Source of the DNA: Deltaproteobacteria bacterium
GTDB lineage: Bacteria; Myxococcota_A; UBA796; SXON01
NCBI GenBank assembly: GCA_014191855.1
Contig: BJHF01000042.1
Span: forward strand, 1-52,405
Direction of reading: 5' to 3'
DNA length: 52,405 nt
Under the pieces are notes generated by a model. That model worked only from the letters and a program-made list of their open reading frames with translations. It was not told the origin of the DNA and ran no database searches. Of this stretch, positions 6,820-16,404 are shown piece after piece. Every line of letters starts with the position of its first letter. The first letter of the stretch is position 1. Position numbers and translations under genes: made by a program.

Positions 6820-8664
6820 ATGCCCGACCCCTCCCCTCCCCCGCGCTCTCGCCTCGCCGACGCCAGCCGAGTCCTCGGCCACGCTCGCACCGCGCTTCGC
6901 ATGGTCTACGGCCTCGATCGTGCGCTCCTCGTCACCCTCGTCGTCGGGCAGGCGCTCGACGCGGCGAGCGTCGTGAGCATCGCGTGGGTCGGCAAACACA
7001 TCATCGACGCGATCGTGCACCCCCCCATCGCCGACGCGCTGCTCGCTCGCGCGACACCCGCCCTCGGCTGGGTCGCCCTCGAATTTGCGCTCATCGGGGG
7101 CCGCGCGCTCGTCTCTCAATCCAACAGTTACGCCCAGCTTGTGCTCCGATCGAAGCTGGGTTTACACGTGAACCTGCTCATCCTCGACAAGGCCAACCGG
7201 GTCGCGTACGCGCGCTTCGAAGATCCGGTGTTCATGAACTCGATGACGCAGGCGCGCCGGGAGGCCAGCGCCCGCCCGCTCGATCTCGTCACTCAGGCGC
7301 TCGCCCTCGCGAAAACGACGCTCACGCTCACCGGTTTCGCCGCCCTCCTCTGGTCTCTCGGCGCCTGGGCGATCGCCATCCTGATCGTGACCGCGCTGCC
7401 CCCCTTCTGGGCAGAGGCCCGCTTCGCCAACGAGTCGTTTCTTCTCCAGCGCGCCCGCTCCTTGCGCTACCGGCGCAGCTTCTACCTTGAGAGCGTTCTG
7501 ACCACGGAGGCCACGGTCAAGGAGGTGAAGCTGTTCCAACTCGCGGGCTGGCTGCGCGACAAATACAAGGACATCCTGGAGTCCTTCCACGCCGAGGAAA
7601 CGGGACTCGCCAGGCGGCGCTCCTTCGCGGCGTTCACGCTCGGCCTGCTCGGGAGCCTGGCGCTCTATGGCACCTACGGCTGGATCGTCGCCCAGACGGT
7701 CGCCGGTGCGATCACCCTCGGCGCGATGACCCTTTACATGGGCGTTTTCCGGCAGGGGCAGGATACCCTCCGCGCCGCCCTCTCGGCGATCTCGAAGGCG
7801 TGGGAAGACGATCTCTACATGACCAACCTCGACGAGTTCCTCGCGGTCCCCGAGGAGGAGCCCGACGCCGCCGAGCCCTTGGACGCCGCGTTACCCGACG
7901 ACCACGCACCGTCGTTGTCGTTGGACAACGTCAGCTTTCGCTACCCGGGCGGCAGCCGGGACGCGCTCACCGACATCACCCTTCACGTGGCGCCGGGTGA
8001 GACCATCGCGCTCGTCGGCAAGAACGGCGCGGGCAAGACGACGCTCATCAAGCTCCTCGTCGGCCTGTTCCGCCCCACGTCCGGCATCATTCGGGTGGAC
8101 AACGTGGACGTGGCCACGCTCTCCATGAGCGCGCTTCGCCGCCGGGTCGGCGTCATCTTTCAGGACTTCGCCCGCCTGCAATTGTCGATGCGCGACAATG
8201 TCGGGGTGGGCTGGCTCCCTTCCCGCGATGACGACATCGCGGTCGGGGCCGCGATCACCGACGGCGGCGCCTCGGAGATCGTCGAGCGGCTCCCGAACGG
8301 GCTCGAAACGCCGCTTGGCCGGGCCTTCGGGGGCGACGACCTCTCGGGTGGTCAATGGCAGCGCATCGCCCTCGCGCGCGCCTTCATGCGCAAAAGCCGC
8401 ATCCTCGTGCTCGACGAGCCGACCGCATCGATGGACGCCGAGGGAGAACACGAGATCTTCCAGCGTTTTCGTGACCTCAAGAAGGACCGTACCGCGATCC
8501 TGATCACCCACCGCTTCGGCACCGTCCGCATGGCCGATCGCATCGTGGTGATCGACGGCGGGCGCATCGTCGAGCAGGGCACCCACGACGCACTGCTGGC
8601 GTTGGGCGGGCTCTATGCGCGGATGTTCTCGTTGCAGGCGGAGGGGCTGCGCGGGGGAGGATAG
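6820..8664 (+). CDS. ABC exporter, fused permease and ATPase
   Basis: A 614-residue half-transporter. The N-terminal part (about 25-330) has about six membrane helices; the C-terminal ATPase has Walker A GKNGAGKTT at 400-408, Q-loop VIFQDF, signature LSGGQWQR from 508, Walker B ILVLDEPTAS from 528 and the switch His564. All catalytic residues are present, so a functional homodimer is plausible. The substrate cannot be inferred; no partner subunit is adjacent. ATG 6820 is chosen because it places an elbow helix before the first membrane segment; upstream codons are antisense to the Uma2-like gene, 39 bp away and divergent. Confidence 0.92.
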   Translation: MPDPSPPPRSRLADASRVLGHARTALRMVYGLDRALLVTLVVGQALDAASVVSIAWVGKHIIDAIVHPPIADALLARATPALGWVALEFALIGGRALVSQSNSYAQLVLRSKLGLHVNLLILDKANRVAYARFEDPVFMNSMTQARREASARPLDLVTQALALAKTTLTLTGFAALLWSLGAWAIAILIVTALPPFWAEARFANESFLLQRARSLRYRRSFYLESVLTTEATVKEVKLFQLAGWLRDKYKDILESFHAEETGLARRRSFAAFTLGLLGSLALYGTYGWIVAQTVAGAITLGAMTLYMGVFRQGQDTLRAALSAISKAWEDDLYMTNLDEFLAVPEEEPDAAEPLDAALPDDHAPSLSLDNVSFRYPGGSRDALTDITLHVAPGETIALVGKNGAGKTTLIKLLVGLFRPTSGIIRVDNVDVATLSMSALRRRVGVIFQDFARLQLSMRDNVGVGWLPSRDDDIAVGAAITDGGASEIVERLPNGLETPLGRAFGGDDLSGGQWQRIALARAFMRKSRILVLDEPTASMDAEGEHEIFQRFRDLKKDRTAILITHRFGTVRMADRIVVIDGGRIVEQGTHDALLALGGLYARMFSLQAEGLRGGG

Positions 8665-8733
8665 CGGCGATTCCGCTCCGATTTCGGGCGAAGCCCAAGG
8701 TGCACACGATCCTCGGCCACGTGGAGCCCGCAC

Positions 8734-10566
8734 TCAGGGCGCGTAGATCGCCAGTACGCTCCCATCGGGTAGCGCCTCCACGAACCGCTCGCGCCACGGC
8801 TCGCCGCCCGCCGAGACGAGCTGGGGGAGCGCCCGCGTGATGGTGGCAGGCGGAACGCCGAGGAAAACGACGGCCCCTGGTGCCGGCTCGGCGAGCGTGG
8901 CCTCCGCCGCCATCGGCACCCACAGGCAGGGGGCCAGGCCATGCAGCTCGCCGAGCGCCGTGATCCGTCGCGCCTCGATCTCGCCCGGCGCGATCCAGGC
9001 CACCGATCCGCAGCGTTGACCATGGTGTTTCCAGGACGAGCTGCGGATCTGAAGCAGGTGCCGGAGGCTGGAGAACGACCGTTCAAGCGCGGGTCGGAGC
9101 CCGGATGCGTCGGGCGCGCGAGGCAAGTAGAACGTAAGGCGGCCGGCCGCGCCGACGCGCGGCGTGGCGTCGTCGAGACGGAAGGCACCAAGGGGGGAGG
9201 AGCGCAGGTTCAGAAGCTCCGCGCTTCCTGCGATCTGCGCCACGCACAGCGCCGAGAGGAGGGGCACCAGCATCCAGCGCGTAGGGCGGAGCCGACACAG
9301 GCCAGCGACGACAGCCGCCGCCGCAAAACAGTGAAGGGGAAGGTAGTACCTCGTGTTGGTCGACAAGGTGGTGGCGGTGACGTGGGTGCCGATGAGGGCG
9401 GAGGCAACGACGAGGGTGACGAACAACAACGCGGGCGCGCGGGTGAGATCCACCGCGAAGAACCGCTCCACCCACGGACGGGTTCCGAGCCTTGCAACCC
9501 GCAACAAGGCCTCGACGGCCGCAGCCACCGCCGCGACGGACAGCCACACGTCGGTGGCTGGCCACGCCATGCGCAGGTCGAGCAACGCGGCCCACCAGTT
9601 GAACGCCGAGGACTGCCGCTCCTTGCCCAGGTCGAACACCACCTTCGTGGCGATCTCGGGGCCAGCAACCCACAACCACGGCACCACGATCGCCGCGAAC
9701 ACGAGGGTGGTGAGTCCGAGGTACACGCCGGGCCGCAGGCCACGACGCCACCCAGCCAGGGCCGAGCCGGCGACGAGGCGAACGCCGCCCAACGCCAAGG
9801 CTCCGCCCAGGCACCAACCCTCGAGGGCGAGGATGTCGGCGCGCGCAGTCAGCGGAAGCCCCGCGCCGGGAAGAAACCGTTCGCGCACCGCGAGCGCGAC
9901 CCAGGCGAGCGGCACCGCCGCCACCGCCAACGGCATCGCCGCGATCGGCGCCCGCACGAGCATGAGAACGGCGGGGGCTACGACAAAGGGGACGACCCAC
10001 GCGAGGATCGAGTACTTCGTGAGCACCGCGAGCGCCAAGGCGACGCCGAAGCCGAACGTGGCGAGCGGGCGGCGGAAGCCATCGCAGTGCCAGGCGCAGA
10101 GGACCACCCACACGACCGCTGCCGTGGCGGGGAGGTCGAGCACGTACACCCGGCTGTAGGTGGCCAAGGCGGGCGCGGCCGCGGCGAGCAGCGGGAGCAG
10201 CACGCCGCCCGCGCGGCCGCCGAGGCGGAGTCCGAGCAGGCATGCGCCCACCGAAAGTGCGCTTGCAAACAGCACCACCCCCCACACCGCGATGGGGAGC
10301 CAGGCACCGAGCATCCGCATGCACGCGGCCGAGAGCAGGTACAACGCGGGGGGGAACGGATCCCGGACCATCGGGCCGTCCTGGAACACCAGGGCATCCC
10401 ACCGCAGCAAAAGCGTGAGGTGTCCCGGAGCATCGTCCCAGGGAAGCTCACCTTGAAGCTGAATATAGCCGCGGTGCAGCCAGAGCGGGAGGGCGGCAGC
10501 GAACGCAATCAACGGGAGGTGGGTCGCCCACGCCCAAGCGACCAGCCGGCGGACCGCGGCGCTCAC
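8734..10566 (-). CDS. Polytopic glycosyltransferase-like membrane protein (GT39/ArnT type)
   Basis: A 610-residue protein with about ten or more hydrophobic segments through residue ~450 and a C-terminal soluble region of about 150 residues. The early WDDAPGHLTLLLRWD segment in the first loop, followed by FPPALYLLSA, resembles the acidic first periplasmic loop of GT-C enzymes (dolichyl-phosphate-mannose or ArnT-like), which transfer sugars from lipid carriers. Substrate unknown. The start is taken as GTG 10566; no Shine-Dalgarno is visible, but that GTG overlaps the TGA of a possible small upstream frame (GTGA). The frame stays open further upstream but then lies antisense to the aldehyde dehydrogenase gene. 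Confidence 0.75.
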   Translation of the reverse strand: MSAAVRRLVAWAWATHLPLIAFAAALPLWLHRGYIQLQGELPWDDAPGHLTLLLRWDALVFQDGPMVRDPFPPALYLLSAACMRMLGAWLPIAVWGVVLFASALSVGACLLGLRLGGRAGGVLLPLLAAAAPALATYSRVYVLDLPATAAVVWVVLCAWHCDGFRRPLATFGFGVALALAVLTKYSILAWVVPFVVAPAVLMLVRAPIAAMPLAVAAVPLAWVALAVRERFLPGAGLPLTARADILALEGWCLGGALALGGVRLVAGSALAGWRRGLRPGVYLGLTTLVFAAIVVPWLWVAGPEIATKVVFDLGKERQSSAFNWWAALLDLRMAWPATDVWLSVAAVAAAVEALLRVARLGTRPWVERFFAVDLTRAPALLFVTLVVASALIGTHVTATTLSTNTRYYLPLHCFAAAAVVAGLCRLRPTRWMLVPLLSALCVAQIAGSAELLNLRSSPLGAFRLDDATPRVGAAGRLTFYLPRAPDASGLRPALERSFSSLRHLLQIRSSSWKHHGQRCGSVAWIAPGEIEARRITALGELHGLAPCLWVPMAAEATLAEPAPGAVVFLGVPPATITRALPQLVSAGGEPWRERFVEALPDGSVLAIYAP

Positions 10567-10781
10567 GGGGCCGCGCGGAGCGAACCGACCGGGCCGACGT
10601 AGAGGAGATGTGGTGCCATCAACCTGCGCCGCCGCCACATCAGGGTCTGGCCGCAGAACGGCGGGATGGGCTTGCCTATCGGACGGCTCTCGGCGCTCCG
10701 CTCGCTGTAACCAAGGCGCTCGTCCAGGTCGACGGTGCGGCGGGGAGCGGCGGCACAGAGGCAGGATAACAGGCGCCCCAT
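10563..10781 (-). CDS. Possible small ORF upstream of the glycosyltransferase-like gene
   Basis: A 72-residue frame starting [13 protein letters not shown] and ending at a TGA that overlaps the GTG start of the glycosyltransferase-like gene in the sequence GTGA. The 4-bp overlap is typical of translational coupling. Against it: no family is recognised, composition is Arg/Pro-rich like chance frames in high-GC DNA, and the ATG overlaps the start of the divergent aldehyde dehydrogenase. If it is not real, the interval 10567-10779 is simply the intergenic region. Confidence 0.2.
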   Translation of the reverse strand: MGRLLSCLCAAAPRRTVDLDERLGYSERSAESRPIGKPIPPFCGQTLMWRRRRLMAPHLLYVGPVGSLRAAP

Positions 10782-12213
10782 GTACACCGACACCCTGCTC
10801 CATATCGACGGTGCCTGGACCTCCGGCGCCCGCGGCCGCACCCACGACGTGCTCAACCCCGCCTCGGGGACCGTGATCGGCACGGTCGCGCACGCCGAAA
10901 CCTCCGACCTGGATCGGGCGCTGCTGGCCGCCGAGCGCGCGTTCCCGGTGTGGCGGAAAACCTCGGTGTTCGACCGCTACAAGCTCATGCGGAAGGCGGC
11001 CGATCTGTTCCGAGCCCGCGCCGAGGGCGTCGCGAGGCGGCTCACGATGGAGCAGGGAAAACCCTACCTCGAAGCCCTGGGCGAGGTGAACCTCGGGGCC
11101 GATTTGATTGACTGGTTCGCCGAAGAGGGCCGGCGGGCCTACGGGCGCATCGTTCCCGCCCGAGCAGACCACGTGGAGCAGCTCGTGTTCCGCGAGCCGG
11201 TGGGCCCGGTCGCGGCGTTCACTCCCTGGAACTTCCCGATCAATCAGGTGGTACGGAAGCTCTGTGGGGCCGTGGCCGCAGGTTGCTCGGTGATCATCAA
11301 GGCCCCGGAAGAAACGCCCGCTTCTCCCGCCGATCTGGTGCAGGCGTTCATCGACGCCGGAATGCCCCCGGGCGTCGTGCAGCTCGTGTACGGCGTGCCT
11401 GCGGAGATCTCCAGCTACCTCATCCCCCATCCGGTGATCCGCAAGGTCACGTTCACCGGGAGCACGCCGGTCGGCAAGCACCTCGCCGCGCTGGCCGGGC
11501 TGCACATGAAGCGGGCGACGATGGAGCTCGGCGGCCATGCGCCCGCCGTCGTGTTCGCCGACGCGGACGTGGACCTCGCCGCGAAGCTACTCTCCGCCTT
11601 CAAGTTCCGTAATGCGGGCCAGGTGTGCACGAGCCCCACGCGCTTCCTCGTGCAGCGCCCCGCGTACGACCGCTTCGTCGAAGGCTTCGTGAAGGGCGTG
11701 GACAAGCTCGTGGTGGGAGATGGCCTCGATCCCGCCACCCGCATGGGCCCGCTGGCCAACGCCCGCCGGGTAGACGCGATGGAGCGCCTCGTGCAGGACG
11801 CGCGGGAGTGCGGCGCCACCGTGCTCCGCGGCGGCACGCGCATCGGCACGGTTGGCAACTTCTTCCAACCGACGGTCCTCACGAACGTCCCCCCGCAAAC
11901 GCGCATTCTTCACGAGGAGCCCTTCGGCCCCATCGTGCCGATCGTGCCGTTCGATACCCTCGACGAGGTAATCGCAGAGAGCAACCGCCTCCCCTTCGGC
12001 CTCGCTGCTTATGCCTTCACGAGCTCGCTGCGCACGGGCCAGGACTACGCGGCGGGCGTGGAATCCGGCATGGTCTCCATCAACCATTTCGGCCTCGCCC
12101 TTCCCGAATTGCCGTTCGGCGGCGTCAAGGACTCGGGCTACGGCTCGGAGGGCGGCTCCGAGGGGCTGGATGCCTACCTCAACACCAAGCTCGTCACGCG
12201 CGCCGGGGTCTGA
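10780..12213 (+). CDS. NAD(P)-dependent aldehyde dehydrogenase, succinate-semialdehyde type
   Basis: A 477-residue aldehyde dehydrogenase with the complete active site: Glu249 in MELGGHAP, Cys283 in [12 protein letters not shown], the FTPWNFPI strand, FTGSTPVG in the cofactor region and EEPFGPI near 388. Length and motifs fit the succinate-semialdehyde/2-oxoglutarate-semialdehyde dehydrogenase group (GabD-like), which oxidises a semialdehyde to the acid with NAD(P)+. The exact substrate cannot be fixed, as no GABA or sugar-acid genes are adjacent. Start ATG 10780 follows a TAACAG hexamer at 7 bp and lacks a Shine-Dalgarno. The exonuclease III gene starts 2 bp after its stop. Confidence 0.9.
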   Translation: MYTDTLLHIDGAWTSGARGRTHDVLNPASGTVIGTVAHAETSDLDRALLAAERAFPVWRKTSVFDRYKLMRKAADLFRARAEGVARRLTMEQGKPYLEALGEVNLGADLIDWFAEEGRRAYGRIVPARADHVEQLVFREPVGPVAAFTPWNFPINQVVRKLCGAVAAGCSVIIKAPEETPASPADLVQAFIDAGMPPGVVQLVYGVPAEISSYLIPHPVIRKVTFTGSTPVGKHLAALAGLHMKRATMELGGHAPAVVFADADVDLAAKLLSAFKFRNAGQVCTSPTRFLVQRPAYDRFVEGFVKGVDKLVVGDGLDPATRMGPLANARRVDAMERLVQDARECGATVLRGGTRIGTVGNFFQPTVLTNVPPQTRILHEEPFGPIVPIVPFDTLDEVIAESNRLPFGLAAYAFTSSLRTGQDYAAGVESGMVSINHFGLALPELPFGGVKDSGYGSEGGSEGLDAYLNTKLVTRAGV

Positions 12214-12215
12214 CC

Positions 12216-12974
12216 ATGAACATCACCACCTTCAACGTCAACTCCATCCGTGCTCGCCTCGACCGCTTGTTGGGCTGGCTCGACGACCGCGTGCCCGACG
12301 TGGTGTGCCTCCAGGAGCTCAAGTGCACCGACGCGGATGTGCCGCGCGCCGAGCTCGAGAAGCGCGGGTACCACGTCGCGACGTACGGCCAGAAGACCTA
12401 CAACGGCGTCGCCATTCTCTCCCGCACCCCGATCACCGACGTAGAAACGGACCTCCCTTGGGCCGGGGACTCGCAGGCACGCGGCATTGCGGGCACCGTC
12501 GCGGGGGTTCGCATCGTCAACCTGTACGTCGTGAACGGGCAGGACACGGCGAGCGACAAATACCCCTACAAGCTGGAGTGGCTCCAGCACCTCCGCCGCT
12601 ACCTCGACGGGCGCACGGCCGAGCCGCTCCTGGTGTGTGGCGACTTCAACATCGCCCCGGCAGACGCCGATGTGTACGATCCCGCCTCCTGGAAAGGGCA
12701 GGTGCTCTGCACCGATGCGGAGCGTGAGGCGTTCAGCGCCCTGCTCGCGCTCGGCCTCACCGACAGCTTCCGGAAGGTGAACCCCGATCGCCGCCAATTC
12801 ACGTGGTGGGACTACCGCAGCAGCGGATTTGAGCAAAACAAGGGCGTCCGCATCGACCACCACCTCGTCAGCGCCACGCTGCTACCGCGCGTGCTCGACG
12901 TGACGGTGGACATGGAAGAGCGGGGCCGGCCACAGGCGAGTGATCACGCGCCGGTGACCCTGCACCTGGTCTAA
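12216..12974 (+). CDS. xth: Exodeoxyribonuclease III (AP endonuclease family)
   Basis: A 252-residue ExoIII/AP-endonuclease. It shows the start FNVNSIRARLDRLLGWL, the metal-binding Glu in CLQELKC, the GDFNIAP motif with catalytic Asp/Asn, the WWDYR segment and the terminal SDHAPV. The enzyme cuts DNA at abasic sites and removes 3'-blocking groups during base excision repair. It begins only 2 bp after the aldehyde dehydrogenase stop and so is likely coexpressed. Its TAA overlaps the end of the convergent lipoprotein gene by 4 bp. Confidence 0.95.
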   Translation: MNITTFNVNSIRARLDRLLGWLDDRVPDVVCLQELKCTDADVPRAELEKRGYHVATYGQKTYNGVAILSRTPITDVETDLPWAGDSQARGIAGTVAGVRIVNLYVVNGQDTASDKYPYKLEWLQHLRRYLDGRTAEPLLVCGDFNIAPADADVYDPASWKGQVLCTDAEREAFSALLALGLTDSFRKVNPDRRQFTWWDYRSSGFEQNKGVRIDHHLVSATLLPRVLDVTVDMEERGRPQASDHAPVTLHLV

Positions 12975-13330
12975 CCCTTGATGCACTTCTTGAAATAGTC
13001 GCATTCGCTGGGCATGTCGGTCGTGCACGGGTCTTCTTCGAGGGCCGCTTCGTAGGCGTCCGAGCACGCCCGCGCGTCCCCCACCGTGGCCTCGCAGCTC
13101 TCGGGGATGTCGTTCGAGTAGGCCTCTTCGTCCTTGCAGTCCTCGATGTCCTCGTAGCCGATGGTGATGTCGTAGGACATTCCTTCCACTTCGCAGGTGT
13201 AGGTGCGGGCTTCGCCGGCCTCTTCGCAGAGTGAAACTGCCTGCTCGTCCGTCACATCGGCGAGGAGCGTGCCGTCGGGAACACCGCAGCCGACGAGAAG
13301 GGAGAGGAGGAGAGCGGAACGAAGGAACAT
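12971..13330 (-). CDS. Small Cys-rich lipoprotein, unknown function
   Basis: A 119-residue protein with a type II signal (MFLRSALLLSLLVGCGVPD; lipid Cys at 15). The mature part is strongly acidic and has about eight Cys, suggesting disulfides in the envelope. No family recognised. A TTG six bases upstream could start it, but ATG 13330 fits the signal peptide. The upstream sequence contains TAGCCGCGCG followed by a GGA-containing leader, very like the leader of the lipoprotein gene at 24750. Confidence 0.7.
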   Translation of the reverse strand: MFLRSALLLSLLVGCGVPDGTLLADVTDEQAVSLCEEAGEARTYTCEVEGMSYDITIGYEDIEDCKDEEAYSNDIPESCEATVGDARACSDAYEAALEEDPCTTDMPSECDYFKKCIKG

Positions 13331-13447
13331 GGCCAATCCAGGTGGTCCGCGCGGCTATCGCGACGACTGAATCGCTGCGAGCAGGATTGCGCCGCCACCC
13401 GCGAAACCGTGTAGGGGCTTCCCTCGGGTCCCTTCCGCCGCCCGCGC

Positions 13448-14143
13448 TCACTCCCGAAGCAATCGAATCATCCCCTTCACCCCCCCATACACCTCCACCT
13501 CGATCGCCCGGCCCAGCACGTCGGCCCAACGCTCAAAGGGGTCGATCAGTCCGGCCGCCGGGGAGGCCGCCTGAGGCAGAACCGAGAGGGCTTCGCGGAG
13601 GGCAAACTCCGCTTCACGCGCCCCGCCCGCCAGCTTCGGGCCCACCGCCAACAACGCGTTTCGCGCGGCGTCGGGGCTCGGCGCACCTGCAAGCAGGGGC
13701 TCGAGCCACGCAACCGTCTTGCCCCACGCCGCTTCCAGCTCGCCGTCCAAACCGAGGGGCAGGCCGACCAACGGGCGTGTGGCCGCGGCGAGGGTTCCCG
13801 CGGTTTCTCCTGCCTTTCGACCCGCGGCCAACGCGCCCGGGAGCGCCTTGTGGAGCGCCGAGAGCGCGTCGAGGGTGGGCACCAGGGCGTCGCTGAACCG
13901 ACTCACCAACGCCGCCTCGCCCTCCTCGCCCACGAGGCGACGCGCCAGTTCAGCCGCGCAAACCTCCCACGTGGAGACCGCCGCCGTGCCGGGCCGCTTG
14001 AGGTGCGCGTCGATCTGGTCGCTCAGCTCCGGCCAGGCGTCCGCCACGGCCGGCGACCAAGAGGAGCCCACGACGACGGCAGCCGGCGGCGCGCCCGCAA
14101 AACGGGCCCGCACTCGCGACAACAGGCCCTGAACTCGCGCCAT
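13448..14143 (-). CDS. Hypothetical alpha-helical protein
   Basis: A 231-residue protein starting MARVQGLLSRVRARF. It is Ala/Leu-rich and predicted mostly helical, with no signal peptide or clear membrane segment. I recognise no domain; VVVGSSWSPAVADAWPEL is the only locally distinctive stretch. A good GGAGG site precedes the ATG. It diverges from the AAA+ ATPase gene with only 33 bp between the start codons; the TTATAT box in that gap probably serves the ATPase and may be shared. The 117 bp between its stop and the lipoprotein gene hold nothing I can identify. Confidence 0.7.
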   Translation of the reverse strand: MARVQGLLSRVRARFAGAPPAAVVVGSSWSPAVADAWPELSDQIDAHLKRPGTAAVSTWEVCAAELARRLVGEEGEAALVSRFSDALVPTLDALSALHKALPGALAAGRKAGETAGTLAAATRPLVGLPLGLDGELEAAWGKTVAWLEPLLAGAPSPDAARNALLAVGPKLAGGAREAEFALREALSVLPQAASPAAGLIDPFERWADVLGRAIEVEVYGGVKGMIRLLRE

Positions 14144-14163
14144 ACCGACCTCCGCCGTCCCCG

Positions 14164-14169
14164 TTATAT
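14164..14169 (+). promoter_or_regulatory. Putative -10 hexamer (TTATAT) for the AAA+ ATPase gene
   Basis: TTATAT lies 7 bp before the ATG at 14177 in an otherwise GC-rich 33-bp divergent gap, with no ribosome binding site before that ATG. The reverse strand reads ATATAA and could also act for the divergent gene, which has its own GGAGG site. Confidence 0.4.
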
Positions 14170-14176
14170 CGTCGGG

Positions 14177-15523
14177 ATGCCCCGCGACCCCAACGATCTC
14201 GACCCGGATGCCCCCACGATCCGCATCGGCGCTGCGGCGCCCCGAATGGGCGAGCTTCCCCCAGCGGGCTTCCTGCCCCGCGAAGCGCGTACCTGGGAGG
14301 ATGTCGGCGTAGAATCCGCGCTGGTCGAGCAGATCATCCTTCGGTTGCTCGCCCGGGAGGGGTCGGCCAACGGGCGGCAGATCTCGCAAGAGCTCGCGCT
14401 GTCCACCACACTTTTGAAGGACATCCTCGACGGGCTCAAGACCCAGAAGCTCCTCCAGCACCGCGGCGCCACCGCGATGGGCGATTTCGTGTGGGAGCTC
14501 ACCGAGCAAGGCCGCAACGCGGCAGTGGAGTCAAGAAAACTCGCCACCTACGTCGGCCCCGTGCCCGTCCCGTTCTTCCAGTATGTGCGCGCCGTGCAGG
14601 CGCAAACGCTCGCCGCGTTGCGCCCGACCCAGGACGATCTCGCGCGGGCCTTCGACGACATGACGCTCCCGCAAGGGCTGCTCGATGCGATCGGCCCCGC
14701 GATCTCCTCGGGGCGGGCCTTGTTCCTCTATGGCGAGCCCGGCAACGGAAAAACCAGCATCGCCGAGCGGATCACGCGTAGCTTCGGCGATGTGATCTGG
14801 ATCCCGGTCACGCTGATGATCGATGGCCACATCGTCAAGCTCTACGACCCGGCCACGCACAACCACACGCCGGATGCATCGCGGTCCTTGAGCGTGCTGG
14901 ATCGCCCGGATCGGCGTTGGGTGCGGATCGATCGCCCGACGGTGATCGCGGGCGGCGAGCTTACCCTGGACATGCTGGAGATCCAGCGCAACCCCACCTC
15001 GGGCGTGTGTGAAGCCCCGCTGCAATTGAAGGCCAACTGCGGCACGCTGGTGATCGACGACTTCGGGCGCCAGCGCATCGAGCCGCTCACCCTGCTGAAC
15101 CGATGGATCTTCCCGCTCGAACGCCGCATCGACTACCTTCGACTGCCCGACGGGCGCAAGATCCCGGCCCCGTTCGACCCGCTGCTCGTGTTCTCGACGA
15201 ACATCGATCCATCCACGCTGGTGGATGAGGCCTTTTTGCGGCGAATTCCCTACAAGATCAAGGTGCCCGATCCCACGCGCGATGAGTTCGGCCGCCTCGT
15301 GCTGATCATGGCCGAGCGGCTCGGCGTACGGGTGCCGCCAGGCGCGCTCAGCAACCTGATGGACTGCCATTACCGCACCCGCGCCCTACGTTTTTGTCAC
15401 CCGCGCGATCTACTCCAGCAGATCGTCGACTACGCGCGGTACATGCAGGTGGAGCCGGTGGCGACCCCCGAAGCCTGGGAGCGGGCGGTCGGCAATTACT
15501 TCGGGGCGTCCGAGGGGTCGTGA
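14177..15523 (+). CDS. AAA+ ATPase with N-terminal winged-helix-like domain
   Basis: A 448-residue ATPase. Residues about 50-125 look like a winged helix (GRQISQELALSTTLLKDILDGLKTQ... then LLQHRG and WELTEQGR). The AAA+ core follows: Walker A GEPGNGKTS at 186-194, Walker B LVIDDFGR from 291, sensor-1 FSTNIDP, and a C-terminal helical lid with a CHPRDLLQQI segment. The nucleotide-binding residues are intact. Partner and substrate are unknown. Its TGA overlaps the GTG start of the CobW gene, so the two are translationally coupled. Confidence 0.8.
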   Translation: MPRDPNDLDPDAPTIRIGAAAPRMGELPPAGFLPREARTWEDVGVESALVEQIILRLLAREGSANGRQISQELALSTTLLKDILDGLKTQKLLQHRGATAMGDFVWELTEQGRNAAVESRKLATYVGPVPVPFFQYVRAVQAQTLAALRPTQDDLARAFDDMTLPQGLLDAIGPAISSGRALFLYGEPGNGKTSIAERITRSFGDVIWIPVTLMIDGHIVKLYDPATHNHTPDASRSLSVLDRPDRRWVRIDRPTVIAGGELTLDMLEIQRNPTSGVCEAPLQLKANCGTLVIDDFGRQRIEPLTLLNRWIFPLERRIDYLRLPDGRKIPAPFDPLLVFSTNIDPSTLVDEAFLRRIPYKIKVPDPTRDEFGRLVLIMAERLGVRVPPGALSNLMDCHYRTRALRFCHPRDLLQQIVDYARYMQVEPVATPEAWERAVGNYFGASEGS

Positions 15524-16404
15524 CCGCCCGGGTGCCCGTACTCGTCGTCGGCGGCTTTCTGGGGAGCGGCAAGACCACGCTCGTGCGGCACCTCCTCGCA
15601 GACGCCCAGGCGCGTGGCCTCCGGATGGCCGTGATCTCCAACGAGTTTGGGGAGCTGGGCATCGACGCCGCCCTGCTCGGAGAAGGGGCTTCGCGCATGG
15701 TCGAGCTCGCGGGCGGCTGTGTCTGCTGCTCCCTGTCCGACGCGCTGGTCGACACGTTGATGGAGCTTCGCACCAAGGTAAACCCCGATCGCATCGTCAT
15801 CGAGGCGAGCGGCGTGGCCCTTCCGTTTGATGCCCAGCTCCACCTCTACCGGCCGCCGGTGCGGGATTGGGTGGGGGATGAGGCGTGCGTGGTGGTGGTG
15901 GACGCCGAGCGCGCCGGCGAGGCGGACCCGCTGTTCGCCGAGCAGGTACAAAGCGCCGACCTGGTGATCCTGAGCAAGATCGATCTCGTCGACGCCCGCG
16001 CGTTGGCCGCGGCGCGCGCCCGCGTCGCCGAGCTCGCGCCCGAAGCGCCGATCCTCGAAGCGATCCGCGGCAACGTCCCGATCGACCTGGTGTTCCCGGC
16101 GGGTCCCCGTCCGCCTCGTGGCCCCCTGGCCGATGCGAGCGACGCCCACGACCACGACCACCATCACGACGACTGGGAGTCCGTGGAGTTGGCCGTCCCC
16201 GGTTCCCTCTCGGAAGAGGACGCCTGGTCCTGGATCTTCGAGCGGCACGGCGTTCGCACCAAGGGCTTCGTCTCCACCACCGCGGGCCCCCGCATCGTTC
16301 AGGGCGTGGGCGGTCGCCTGGAGCTGACTCCGCTCGGCGAGCTCACCGTCGATCCACAAATGTTAGGTCGCGTCGTGGTCATCCGCCGGAGCGATGGGTG
16401 CTGA
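15520..16404 (+). CDS. CobW/G3E-family GTPase, probable metal chaperone
   Basis: A 294-residue G3E GTPase. It has P-loop GGFLGSGKTT (11-20), the CVCC metal motif (67-70), the IEASG switch segment, the guanine-specificity SKID motif, a His/Asp-rich stretch near 212-223 and a C-terminal CobW domain (about 225-290). Such proteins (YeiR/YjiA/ZNG1-like) deliver zinc or cobalt to client enzymes at the cost of GTP. The GTG start at 15520 overlaps the preceding TGA (GTGA). No Zur box or client zinc enzyme is apparent next to it, so the metal is not assigned. Confidence 0.9.
   Translation: MTARVPVLVVGGFLGSGKTTLVRHLLADAQARGLRMAVISNEFGELGIDAALLGEGASRMVELAGGCVCCSLSDALVDTLMELRTKVNPDRIVIEASGVALPFDAQLHLYRPPVRDWVGDEACVVVVDAERAGEADPLFAEQVQSADLVILSKIDLVDARALAAARARVAELAPEAPILEAIRGNVPIDLVFPAGPRPPRGPLADASDAHDHDHHHDDWESVELAVPGSLSEEDAWSWIFERHGVRTKGFVSTTAGPRIVQGVGGRLELTPLGELTVDPQMLGRVVVIRRSDGC

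Noticed and set aside
10567..11538. N-terminal extension of the glycosyltransferase-like frame
   Set aside because: The extension runs antisense through the aldehyde dehydrogenase active-site region and lacks membrane character; the GTG at 10566 is a better start.
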